In this document: positions 37,588 to 46,082 of the stretch, piece after piece
How the letters are laid out: every line of letters starts with the position of its first letter
Numbering within the stretch: the stretch's first letter is position 1
Assembly: GCA_022707885.1 (NCBI GenBank)
Contig: JAKIZT010000007.1
Coordinates: 52,634 to 116,633, forward strand
DNA length: 64,000 nt
Source of the DNA: Caldisericales bacterium
GTDB taxonomy: Bacteria > Caldisericota > Caldisericia > JAAYUI01
Direction: 5' to 3'
Notes under the pieces: generated by a model
What the model saw: only the letters and a program-made list of their open reading frames with translations
Told to the model about the DNA's origin: nothing
Databases searched by the model: none
Translations under genes and position numbers: made by a program

Positions 37588-38670
37588 TTATTGCTTTGCT
37601 GAATCCTCATACTCCTGGAGCATCGAATCCATCACCTCTTTGACTGAAGTGACTTTGTCTGCCCTGTAGGCATTTGAACCAGCAAAAGCAAATCCATGCT
37701 TCATTTGCCCTTTTTTGGCATTCATCAAGGCAAGGCCTATACAATAAGGGCTACGCTGGTAATCACATGTCACTATGCAATGGTAGGGGCATTTGTACGG
37801 CATACATTCCCCTTTCCCAACCTTCTCTATAAACGAGTTGCTGATGGCCCTTCCAGGCATCCCGACCGGGCTTTTGATGATGACTATGTCTTCTTTTTTT
37901 GAGGCAAGGTATGTTTCTTTGAAGCTGTCCGAGGCATCACATTCTTCTGTTGTTACAAGCCTTGTTGCAATCTGTATCCCAGAGGCACCAAGATCCATTA
38001 TTTTCCTCATATCAGCACCGGTATAAACCCCTCCGCCAGCAATGACAGGGATTTCTTTGCCATTGGCATCACCAATCTTGTTAACCTCAGTAACAATCTG
38101 GGGCAAGATATTTTCCAGTGCGTAATTTGGGTCATCGATCTGTTCTGCCGTATAACCAAGGTGCCCGCCAGCTTTTGGTCCTTCGACAACAATAGCATCA
38201 GGCAGGTAGTCATACTTTTCCAGCCAGCGCTTTGAGATGAGGTTTGCTGCCCTTGCCGATGAGACGATTGGCACCAGCTTTGTCTTTAATGATCCCATCA
38301 AATATGACGGCAAATTAAGCGGGAGACCGGCACCAGAAAAAATTACATCAATTCCCTCCTGGATAGCAGTCTTCACAATATCGGCAAAATTCGAGAGGGC
38401 AACCATGACATTGATTCCCAATACACCGTTTGTCATCTCTCTGGCCCGCCTGATTTCGCGCCTTAAGGCTCTGATGTTGGCCTCGAGAAAATTTGTGTTG
38501 AAATCAGGCTCAAACATGCCTATTCCGGCAGTTGCAATAACACCTACACCACCCTGGTTGGCAACAGCACTTGCAAGACCGGAAAGGGAGATACCTACAC
38601 CCATTCCACCCTGGATTATGGGCATCTTGATGTTCAGATTGCCTATTGAAAACTTTTTTGGAATACTCAT
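37588..38670 (-). CDS. Nitronate monooxygenase/FabK-family FMN enzyme
   Basis: 360 residues of TIM-barrel type. MPIIQGGMGVGISLSGLASAVANQGGVGVIAT, VEGPKAGGHLGY (with the catalytic-type His) and VIAGGGVYTGADMRKIMDLGASGIQIATRLV are family motifs. The C-terminus has a cysteine cluster, CMPYKCPYHCIVTCDYQRSPYC, seen in a clostridial-type subgroup of this family. Members oxidise alkyl nitronates or act as FMN enoyl-ACP reductases; no fatty-acid genes are near, so the function stays open. Apparently monocistronic. Confidence 0.85.
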   Translation of the reverse strand: MSIPKKFSIGNLNIKMPIIQGGMGVGISLSGLASAVANQGGVGVIATAGIGMFEPDFNTNFLEANIRALRREIRRAREMTNGVLGINVMVALSNFADIVKTAIQEGIDVIFSGAGLPLNLPSYLMGSLKTKLVPIVSSARAANLISKRWLEKYDYLPDAIVVEGPKAGGHLGYTAEQIDDPNYALENILPQIVTEVNKIGDANGKEIPVIAGGGVYTGADMRKIMDLGASGIQIATRLVTTEECDASDSFKETYLASKKEDIVIIKSPVGMPGRAISNSFIEKVGKGECMPYKCPYHCIVTCDYQRSPYCIGLALMNAKKGQMKHGFAFAGSNAYRADKVTSVKEVMDSMLQEYEDSAKQ

Positions 38671-38943
38671 TTTCTGCGCTCCTTTTTATATATTGTCCTT
38701 TGTCAAATGAGCACAGTTCTTACCGTTATCAATCAACAAAAAACGTTTCTGCTCTTCATTATCACAGTGTGAACCAATTTGACAAGGATTATTCTAGGCA
38801 AGTCGGTTAATAATAGTGGTTACTCATAAGTAACCTGAGCCATACAAAAATCAAGATTATTAGGAGTAATTGGTTCTAGTTTGATTATTCTTGAAATGGT
38901 TTGTAGAATTTTTTGAGAATTTTAAACCGAAAAGAGGACGCAA
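38671..38943. other. Divergent intergenic region
   Basis: No gene fits here. A perfect 7-bp inverted repeat GGTTACT-CATA-AGTAACC (38818-38835) could be an operator or RNA hairpin. The promoter for the + strand gene lies at 38881-38909. No convincing promoter for the minus-strand gene was found. Confidence 0.4.
38881..38909 (+). promoter_or_regulatory. Sigma-70 promoter of the AlkD-like gene
   Basis: TTGATT (38881-38886), 17-base spacer, TAGAAT (38904-38909), about 35 bases before the ATG. Confidence 0.6.
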
Positions 38944-39642
38944 ATGCCCACAAAAGAAAAGAAGTTCATCTCGGTCGAGAGCGCACTGGAAATTCTTTCA
39001 AGAGAAGGAAAACAGGAAAATAAAGAAGGAATGGCCAGATTTGGGATAAATACTGAAAAAGCTTTTGGTGTATCGGTCGTCAAAATCAGGGAGATTGCAA
39101 AAATGGTCGGCAAGGGCCATGAGAAAGCACAAAAACTTTGGGAAACGAGCATGCATGAGGCAAGGATAATGGCATGCTTCCTTGACGAGCCAAGAAGGAT
39201 CACAAAAGAACAAGCAGAAAACTGGGCCCTTGGATTCAATTCGTGGGACCTTTGCGACCAGTGTTGCATGAACCTTTTTGACAGATTACCTTTTTCATAC
39301 GAGCTTGCAGCGGAATGGGCGGAAAGGGAAGAGGAATATGTAAAAAGGGCTGGTTTTGCAATTATGGCGTCCCTCGCGTTACATGATAAAAAAGCACCCG
39401 ATGAAAAATTCCTCCCATTTCTGAATTCAATCGAGAAACAGTCGACAGACCCAAGAAATTTTGTAAAAAAGGCCATAAACTGGGCACTCCGGCAGATTGG
39501 AAAAAGAAGGCCCAGCATAATAGATAAAGTCAAGACTCTAGCTGAAAAACTCGCAGAAAGTGATGACAAAAATGCCAGATGGGTCGGCAAGGATGCGCTC
39601 AGAGAATTTGACAAGAAAAACCTGTCCAAAAAAGAGGGTTAA
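38944..39642 (+). CDS. AlkD-like DNA alkylation repair protein
   Basis: 232 residues built of HEAT-like helical repeats. It has the family's ARFGINTEKAFGVSVVKIREIAK start, the SWDLCDQCCMNLFD segment holding the tryptophan/aspartate that contact flipped-out alkylated bases in AlkD, and VKKAINWALRQIGKR near the end. AlkD-type glycosylases remove cationic alkylpurines from DNA. GAGGACG precedes the ATG. It has its own promoter. Confidence 0.9.
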   Translation: MPTKEKKFISVESALEILSREGKQENKEGMARFGINTEKAFGVSVVKIREIAKMVGKGHEKAQKLWETSMHEARIMACFLDEPRRITKEQAENWALGFNSWDLCDQCCMNLFDRLPFSYELAAEWAEREEEYVKRAGFAIMASLALHDKKAPDEKFLPFLNSIEKQSTDPRNFVKKAINWALRQIGKRRPSIIDKVKTLAEKLAESDDKNARWVGKDALREFDKKNLSKKEG

Positions 39643-39733
39643 TTAGTCAATACAAAAAAATCTTTCTACTTTGGTGCCTTGAAAAATAAACACCTGTGAC
39701 AATCATTTTTTAGGGAAAACCAAAGGAGAAAAA

Positions 39734-40063
39734 GTGCAAACCATAATTCTGCTCGTCATTTCAAACATATTCATGACTTTTGCATGGTACGGACACCTCA
39801 AATTCAAGGAAGCTCCACTCTGGCAAGTCATTCTTATCAGTTGGGGGATAGCATTTTTTGAATACTGTTTCCAGGTTCCAGCCAACAGGATAGGGCATGG
39901 GACGTTTACAGCCGCACAGCTCAAGACAATCCAGGAAGTAATCACCTTCACCGTATTTTGCATTTTCTCGGTCACTTACTTGAAAGAACAGCTGAAATGG
40001 AATTACATTGTTGGATTTGTATTCATGATTGCTGCAGTGTTCTTTGTTTGCAAGAAATGGTAA
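39734..40063 (+). CDS. DUF486 membrane protein (DMT-like)
   Basis: 109 residues with four hydrophobic helices, matching DUF486 throughout (FMTFAWYGHLKF, FEYCFQVPANRIGHGTFTAAQLKTIQEVITFTVFCIFS). The family is distantly related to small drug/metabolite transporters, and its substrate is unknown. The start is GTG with AGGAG five bases upstream. Confidence 0.88.
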   Translation: MQTIILLVISNIFMTFAWYGHLKFKEAPLWQVILISWGIAFFEYCFQVPANRIGHGTFTAAQLKTIQEVITFTVFCIFSVTYLKEQLKWNYIVGFVFMIAAVFFVCKKW

Positions 40064-40105
40064 TGGGCAATTGACAAAACAGGCCAAAAATGGTTTGATT
40101 TGTGC

Positions 40106-42295
40106 ATGAGACTGTTTTTGGCTTTATCAGTATTTCTTACTCTTTTTCCAACAAGCATCTCTCATGGACAAACTGTTTCCGATTTTACACCTCCCATCTG
40201 GCTCAAAACCATGCCAATCCAGCTGGAAGGGAGCGTGGTCTCTTCTCCGGTCATAGCTGACGGGAAAATCGTAATTGGCACAACAACCGGAAAACTTTAC
40301 TGCATTCGGCTTTCGCCATTCGAGATTGTCTGGACAAAAGACAACGAAGGCTCTTTTCGTTCTTCCTGCCTTGTTGCAAACAAAAGAATCTATACCGGTG
40401 ACTCGCTTGGAAGGGTTTATTGCAGGAACCTCGACGATGGAGAAATTGTCTGGGGGCCCAGGGAATTTGGGGAGTGGATATACTCAACACCAATCCTGAA
40501 CGATGGAAAAATAATCTTTGGGGGGAACGACAGAAAAATCCACGCTCTGGACGCTGAGACAGGCGAAAAAATATGGGAAACAGAAGAGTTAAGAGGACAA
40601 GTCCAGGCGGGGGTCGCACTTTGCAATGAAGGCTATATCGTCGGGTGTCTCGGCCAGCCCGACAGCGAATCTGATTACGACCCGGGAAACCTTTACTGTA
40701 TAACCGCTGATGGAAAAATATTGTGGGGGCCCAAGGTTACCAAGGGACCCGTACAGGGCACACCCTCGGTTTTTGGCGAACATGTTTTCGCTGCCTCATA
40801 TGGCTACTCGTGGGAAAACGACAGGAGACCGAAGGGAAGGGTCACCTGTTTCAGAACATCCGACGGGGCGTCAATATGGCATAAAGACCTTGAAAAGGAG
40901 ATATGGGGAAGTCCGGCAACAAATGGCGACTGTGTCATAACAGGCTCAAGAGACCATTTTATATGGTGCCTCGATGCAAATAGCGGTGAGGAACGATGGC
41001 ACTTCCAGACCGGCGGGATGGTTGATGCCACAGCAGTCATCGAAAACGGGGCCTGCTGGATCGGCGGGATGGATGGCAATCTGTATGCGCTGGATTTGCA
41101 ATCAGGTAAAAAGCTCCAGGAAATAAATGTCGCTTCGATAGGTCTTGGACCACAAAACTCAGTAGCCATCTCCGAAGGGTATCTTGTTTGCGCAAGTCTG
41201 TCAGGCACCCTGTACAGATTCGATCTGGCACCTTCATGTCTTGTCAGGCCAACAAAATCCAGCTACAAGTCATATGATGGATCGTATTATTTTGAAATCA
41301 GGGTTGAGAACATAAGGAAAGAGGATTCTCCTGACCTCGAAGTAACACTTGTTCCAGCAAACTGCTTTTTCAAAGAAGAACCAAAAAAAGTTCTTATACT
41401 ATCAGGAAAACATGAAATCATAACGTTTGAGGGCAAGATTGACCCGGAACCAAGCACCTACACTTGTGAAATTGAAGTATCTTCGAACAGCCCGACGATC
41501 ATTCTTCAAGACGAGAATGGAAATACAACAAACAGGCTCTTACTCGAACTTATCATAAAAACACATAGCCCAAGGCTTGGGAAACTTCCTGAGAGAATAG
41601 ATTTTGGGGCATTCTGGGACGATGAAACACCAAAACAGAAAATGGTTTTGATTCAAAATGAGGGGGATGGAGTCATTCAGGGCAGCATTGCATCAGAAAA
41701 AGGCCTTTTGCCAGACAAAAACACCTTTATATCAACAAATGATGCACCAGCAGCTCTTGGTATTGAGCTTGATGTTAATTCTTTGCCCTATGGAACTTTT
41801 GAGCGGGTGCTTGATGTCAAATCAAACGCTGGCAATGCAAAAATCGTCTTTACTGGTGAGAAATTAAGATCAAAAAATATTGTTGAGGTTTGGGTGAGCA
41901 AGAAAACAGCCAGGATTAACGGGCAAGAAAAAACACTCGTTCAGGCACCATACATAAAGAATAACCTGACCATGGTTCCGCTCAGGCTTGTTTCAGAAGG
42001 ACTGGGGCTTGAGGTAAGCTGGGTGCCAGAAGTCAAAACAATCATCATTAACCTTTTTTCGGGCTGGTACCTCAGATTGATAATCGGCTACAAGAAAGCA
42101 CTGATAGAGCGTCCTGATGGCGGTATCGATGAACTGCAGGCACAATCACCACCAGAAATAATTTCTGGGACAACATTTGTACCACTGAGGCTGGTCGGCG
42201 ATGCCCTATCTAGGGGAGGATCAAAAATAAACATAGCGTGGAAAGGTAAAAACAGAAAAGCCACCATCACAAGAAGCTTGAAAACAGGAAAATAG
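40106..42295 (+). CDS. Secreted PQQ-type beta-propeller protein with C-terminal stalk domains
   Basis: 729 residues. A signal peptide ends near SISHG. Residues about 30-375 hold propeller repeats of PQQ type (GKLYCIRLSPFEIVW, KIHALDAETGEKIWETE, GNLYALDLQSGKKLQE). An Ig-like module follows at about 480-590 (RIDFGAFWDDETPKQKMVLIQNEGDG), also present in the protein at 52388. The C-terminus has two copper-amine-oxidase-like stalk units (TMVPLRLVSEGLGLEVSW and TTFVPLRLVGDAL). The ATG at 40106 is chosen as the first codon of the signal peptide; no clear SD. Likely a surface scaffold or binding protein. PQQ cofactor use is not implied. Confidence 0.82.
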   Translation: MRLFLALSVFLTLFPTSISHGQTVSDFTPPIWLKTMPIQLEGSVVSSPVIADGKIVIGTTTGKLYCIRLSPFEIVWTKDNEGSFRSSCLVANKRIYTGDSLGRVYCRNLDDGEIVWGPREFGEWIYSTPILNDGKIIFGGNDRKIHALDAETGEKIWETEELRGQVQAGVALCNEGYIVGCLGQPDSESDYDPGNLYCITADGKILWGPKVTKGPVQGTPSVFGEHVFAASYGYSWENDRRPKGRVTCFRTSDGASIWHKDLEKEIWGSPATNGDCVITGSRDHFIWCLDANSGEERWHFQTGGMVDATAVIENGACWIGGMDGNLYALDLQSGKKLQEINVASIGLGPQNSVAISEGYLVCASLSGTLYRFDLAPSCLVRPTKSSYKSYDGSYYFEIRVENIRKEDSPDLEVTLVPANCFFKEEPKKVLILSGKHEIITFEGKIDPEPSTYTCEIEVSSNSPTIILQDENGNTTNRLLLELIIKTHSPRLGKLPERIDFGAFWDDETPKQKMVLIQNEGDGVIQGSIASEKGLLPDKNTFISTNDAPAALGIELDVNSLPYGTFERVLDVKSNAGNAKIVFTGEKLRSKNIVEVWVSKKTARINGQEKTLVQAPYIKNNLTMVPLRLVSEGLGLEVSWVPEVKTIIINLFSGWYLRLIIGYKKALIERPDGGIDELQAQSPPEIISGTTFVPLRLVGDALSRGGSKINIAWKGKNRKATITRSLKTGK

Positions 42296-42357
42296 CAAAG
42301 TGTTTGATCAAAACCACCAGAAAAATTAAAATGACTGCAAAAAACAAGGAGGAGAAG

Positions 42358-42561
42358 ATGGGCAAAATAACGGGAATGAAAATTATCGCAATAATACTTT
42401 TTGCGATGCTGGCAACACAAATCACAACCGGTCTAGCTGGAATTGCATTTGACCTGCATTACTGGCTAGGAATCGCAATAGGTGTTGCAGTCATTACGCA
42501 TCTTGTAGTTAACTGGGGCTGGATAAAAACAAGCATTTTTGGAATAAAACCAAAAGTATAG
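42358..42561 (+). CDS. Small two-helix membrane protein, DUF4405-like
   Basis: 67 residues. Two hydrophobic helices carry LHYWLG and HLVVNWGWI, the His pair typical of DUF4405/cytochrome-b-like small proteins, so heme binding is possible but unproven. AGGAGG five bases before the ATG at 42358 decides this start against the longer frame from 42304. Confidence 0.65.
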   Translation: MGKITGMKIIAIILFAMLATQITTGLAGIAFDLHYWLGIAIGVAVITHLVVNWGWIKTSIFGIKPKV

Positions 42562-42565
42562 TTCC

Positions 42566-43111
42566 GTGGAATTTTTCCTTCCAAATCTCAAAACTGACAG
42601 ACTTGTTTTGAGAATGCTGTCTGCCAATGATACTTTTGACATGTTCGAGTATGCCAGGGACTATGAAATCTGCAAATATGTTACCTGGAACGCCCACGAA
42701 TCAGTGGAAGATTCTATGGCATACCTAAATCTTGTCGAAGAAAGATATAAAAATGGGGAATACTTTGACTGGGGTGTTACACTAAAGGAAACCGGCAAAC
42801 TGGTCGGAACATGTGGTTTTGTCAATACAAATAAAACAGATTCCAGGGGTGAGATCGGTTATGTTCTCTCCAGGACATATTGGGGAAAAGGGCTAATGAC
42901 TGAAGCGGTAAGAAGAGTATGTTCCCATGGTTTTGAATTCATGGAGCTGAACAGGATTGAGGCGAGGGTTTTCCCGGAAAATACTAGATCACAGGATGTC
43001 CTGAAAAAGATTGGTTTCTGCTATGAAGGCACATTGCGTCAACAACAACTCATCAAAGGCAAATATCAGGATTTGATGATGTTCTCGATGTTGAAAAACG
43101 AATTTAGATAG
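42566..43111 (+). CDS. RimJ/RimL-type GNAT N-acetyltransferase
   Basis: 181 residues. LKTDRLVLRMLSANDTFDMFEYARDYEICKYVTW opens the Acetyltransf_3 fold. The acetyl-CoA site is in SRTYWGKGLMTEAVRRVCSHGF, followed by NRIEARVFPENTRSQDVLKKIGFCYEG. It acetylates a protein N-terminus or a small amine; target unknown. The GTG start lacks a clear SD and follows the previous stop by four bases. It converges on selD with a 6-bp gap. Confidence 0.88.
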   Translation: MEFFLPNLKTDRLVLRMLSANDTFDMFEYARDYEICKYVTWNAHESVEDSMAYLNLVEERYKNGEYFDWGVTLKETGKLVGTCGFVNTNKTDSRGEIGYVLSRTYWGKGLMTEAVRRVCSHGFEFMELNRIEARVFPENTRSQDVLKKIGFCYEGTLRQQQLIKGKYQDLMMFSMLKNEFR

Positions 43112-43117
43112 CCCTTT

Positions 43118-44149
43118 TTATTTGGACAGAATTACCTTCGGTGAGCCACTGGCAACATGGCCTATCACCTGGCCAAAGCATCTTGAGCCTTCAAGGGCAC
43201 CAAGACAATCTGAAATCTTATCTTCATCAACAAAACCAATCAATCCACCTGATGTCTGCGCATCATTGGCGATGTTCAGGAAATGTGGTTCAACATCCTG
43301 GCCGATAACAAGATCGTCACCCATCATATCCATATTCTGCGCAAGAACGGGACATGTGTAGAATTGGGAGGCTTCAAGGACACCCTCCATGATTGGTATT
43401 TTCGACGCTTCAATATGCATTTCACATCCCGACGATTGCGCCACTTCAAGAAGTGAAACAGCGAGACCATATCCTGTAACATCTGTCGAGCAATTGATGC
43501 CGATTTCTGAAAAAATCTTCGACGCACAGGTATTTGTTTTTACCATCCAGCCTACAGCCTTTTCAAATTCTTGATTATATTTGGCCTTGCCAGCAAAAAG
43601 GATGCCAGTTCCAATAGGTTTAGTGAGTACTATCACCTGACCCGGCTTTGCTCTGTCCGAAAGCCTGATCTTGTCTTTCGCAACAGTCCCAAAAACCGAA
43701 AGGCCATATTTTACATCATTGTTCTTGGCTGTGTGCCCACCTGCAATAAGAACACCATTTTCTATGGCTGACAGGGCACAACCTCTGATTATTTCACCAA
43801 GCTTTTCTATCTCAATATCTCTTGGAAACAAAGCAACATTAAGGGCAAGAACTGGTGTTCCACCCATTGAAAGAATGTCGCTTATGCAATTGGCGAAAAC
43901 TATCCTCCCAAATGTTACAGGATCATCGACGATTGGCGAGAGTACATCAACGGTAAATACGCCATAAAGACCGTCTCCAATCTCATAAACAGCCGCATCT
44001 GCTTTTGACATGCCAGCAGTGAGGAGTTTGTTGGATTTGAATTCCGGGAGGGATTCAAGCAATTTTTGTAGGGCCGACGGCCCCCATTTGCTTGCTCAGC
44101 CAGCACAATCGGTAAATTTTGTGAGCTGAAAAATTTCCTTTTCAGTCAT
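43118..44149 (-). CDS. selD: Selenophosphate synthase, selenocysteine-containing (UGA read as Sec)
   Basis: 343 residues when read through an in-frame TGA at 44098-44096 (Sec18). The N-terminus has the family's active-site segment CAGUASKWGPSALQKLL, with Sec where other SelDs have Cys and the essential Lys three residues on. Downstream are TVDVLSPIVDDPVTFGRIVFANCISDILSMGG and the GGHT motif. It makes selenophosphate from selenide and ATP for Sec-tRNA. Read conventionally the gene would start at TTG 44062 and lack its active site. A SECIS-like hairpin follows the UGA. The ATG lies one base after the stop of the PEGA protein gene. Confidence 0.93.
44057..44098 (-). promoter_or_regulatory. Bacterial SECIS element in selD
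   Basis: Directly after the UGA, AAGCAA (44093-44088) pairs with TTGCTT (44062-44057), and an inner stem GGGCC/GGCCC closes a loop beginning GU about 17 nt from the UGA. Size, distance and GU in the loop fit bacterial SECIS hairpins that bind SelB. Confidence 0.8.
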
Positions 44150-44150
44150 A

Positions 44151-46082
44151 TCAGGGAATTATAAGGCAAGAAACACCGTCTGTCCACCCAATTATGAAGC
44201 TTCCATCAACGTAGGATGCGCTTTTACATCTTGGGGCAACAAGCTGATCCTTTACCCAAAAACCTTTGTCCGTAAAAACAGAGTCTGCCGTTGGAAAAGA
44301 AACAAGTTTTGATCCAATTGAAGTTGTGTCTTCCCCTGTAAGCAAATCAAGGAGCAACAATTCATCAACTCCCTTTGCATAAATAACGCCAACGTCCTTG
44401 GATGGGTCAAAACAGTTTGAGGACACCAAACCCTCTAGAGACTTTCTCCATAGCTCACCTGAGGGTGATTTGGCAACAACCTGACCATCTGATGAAACAA
44501 AAAAATTTATCTGGCCAAAATTTTCTACTGTTGTATGGCCAAGATAGAGCCCGTCGTTTGGGCTTGCCATGGTAAATCGCTGATCTTTCTGTCTTTCTTC
44601 AAGGAGATTCCCAGTTTGTGCCTCAACAGGCTGGAGCTTGTTCCAATCTCCAAAATCCACATACCAGAGATTCTCGCCAGGATCATACAAGGCGCAGATG
44701 ATTGACCTGTCAAACTCATGCCTCCAGTTAATCTCACCAGTTGTAATATTTAGGCCAATCAATTCTTTACCAGACCAGAAAGCGTAAACATCAGCATGCG
44801 ATCTCGGTGCAAAACCAGCGTTCCATCCATAATCCAGTTTTTGGGCATAGCGCGAAGATAAGATGCTTCCACACTTGCCATCAGGCAGAAACACGCCAAC
44901 TGCAAAATCCGACATTGGGCCTAATCTCCTGATCTGGCATGCTGTCGGGATTTGTCCAAGATTGATGCATTTCATTGACTGGAAATCGGCTTCAAAAAGG
45001 AAATTTTTGGATTTGAAAAAATATTTGTTTGTCTGACCATCTTCGGATTGAAGACTTATCAACACAGGTCTTAATGCTTCATAAATTGATGGCGACGGGG
45101 TTTCTTTTCCTGACGGCACCTCATAGGTTTTGATTACAATATCGCTTCCAAATACCCCAGAAAAAGTAACTGTTGTTGAATTCGAGGAAAGTAGCAATGG
45201 TGAATCAAATCTTGGAAGTGGTATGACAAGATCCTGTGTTCCTTCCATCCTGATCCTGATCGTCACACCATCGACCCACGCAGTAAAAGAACCAGTGTTA
45301 GTGATAAAATCACTTTTTGCTGAAATGATCTGTTTCTTAGAGAACGCGTAACCAAGGCCATCAGTGCCCTGGTCCACAAAAAAATATTGCGTGTCCTGAT
45401 TCAAAACAGGCAATGAAATGCTGGATTCACCAGACCATACTTCAAATATTCCCTGTTTTGGAAAAGAAACTGGTGTTATACCAACAAGTTCGCCATTTTC
45501 ATATACCCTCATCAGATCGGGCCAAGAGGATATAAAAAACTTGTCTTTATCATCAAAACCAGTTCTTGGTGCTTTCCCATAGTAAGCATCAATGGTTTGA
45601 TTTGAGTCCATCTCCAGTTTGTATGGGCCTTTTTCAATTTTCGCACCATTGAGCACAAACGTAAACTTATAACTGCCTGTTGGCATCTGGATAGAAAATG
45701 GAGTCTTGCCGAGTCTCTTCTGCCCATTTATCTCCACAAAAACATCTGCTCCTTGAGGAACAGAGGAGAATTCGACGGTGGGATCCATAGCAATCTCAAT
45801 CGTAAGGTCGCTGTCTTTCATAACCTCAAAATATTTTGTTATGATCGGGACATCTCCAGCTACCCCAACAAGGGTCGCTTCCAGCTTATGATTACCCACC
45901 GGCAATCTTGTGGAAAAAGACATCCCTTCGCCATAATCAGTATCATCGAGAACAAGTTTTACTGGGCTCCCTGAAACAACATTTACACTCCCCTTTGGAC
46001 CGCCAAGAAACAGGAGGAAAATAGCCGCACCAACTACGAGCGCGCCACCCAGAACAAACAGAACAACCTTACACCATTTCAT
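44151..46082 (-). CDS. Membrane-anchored PEGA-domain protein with PQQ-like propeller
   Basis: 643 residues. An N-terminal TM anchor (about 7-28) is followed by about three PEGA-type repeats (32-75, 85-130, 160-205; for example VEFSSVPQGADVFVEINGQKRLGKTPFSI). The C-terminal 400 residues have propeller-like strands (AFWSGKELIGLNITTGEINWRHEF). PEGA modules occur in surface proteins and bind partners or wall material; no enzymatic role is seen. The ATG at 46082 overlaps the preceding gene's stop (ATGA). It is a divergent paralogue of the upstream neighbour. Its stop is one base from selD's start. Confidence 0.78.
   Translation of the reverse strand: MKWCKVVLFVLGGALVVGAAIFLLFLGGPKGSVNVVSGSPVKLVLDDTDYGEGMSFSTRLPVGNHKLEATLVGVAGDVPIITKYFEVMKDSDLTIEIAMDPTVEFSSVPQGADVFVEINGQKRLGKTPFSIQMPTGSYKFTFVLNGAKIEKGPYKLEMDSNQTIDAYYGKAPRTGFDDKDKFFISSWPDLMRVYENGELVGITPVSFPKQGIFEVWSGESSISLPVLNQDTQYFFVDQGTDGLGYAFSKKQIISAKSDFITNTGSFTAWVDGVTIRIRMEGTQDLVIPLPRFDSPLLLSSNSTTVTFSGVFGSDIVIKTYEVPSGKETPSPSIYEALRPVLISLQSEDGQTNKYFFKSKNFLFEADFQSMKCINLGQIPTACQIRRLGPMSDFAVGVFLPDGKCGSILSSRYAQKLDYGWNAGFAPRSHADVYAFWSGKELIGLNITTGEINWRHEFDRSIICALYDPGENLWYVDFGDWNKLQPVEAQTGNLLEERQKDQRFTMASPNDGLYLGHTTVENFGQINFFVSSDGQVVAKSPSGELWRKSLEGLVSSNCFDPSKDVGVIYAKGVDELLLLDLLTGEDTTSIGSKLVSFPTADSVFTDKGFWVKDQLVAPRCKSASYVDGSFIIGWTDGVSCLIIP

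Noticed and set aside
44062..44149. selD read as a truncated gene with a nonsense or frameshift mutation
   Set aside because: The frame on both sides of the TGA matches SelD without a shift, the TGA falls exactly at the redox Cys/Sec position, and a SECIS-like hairpin follows.
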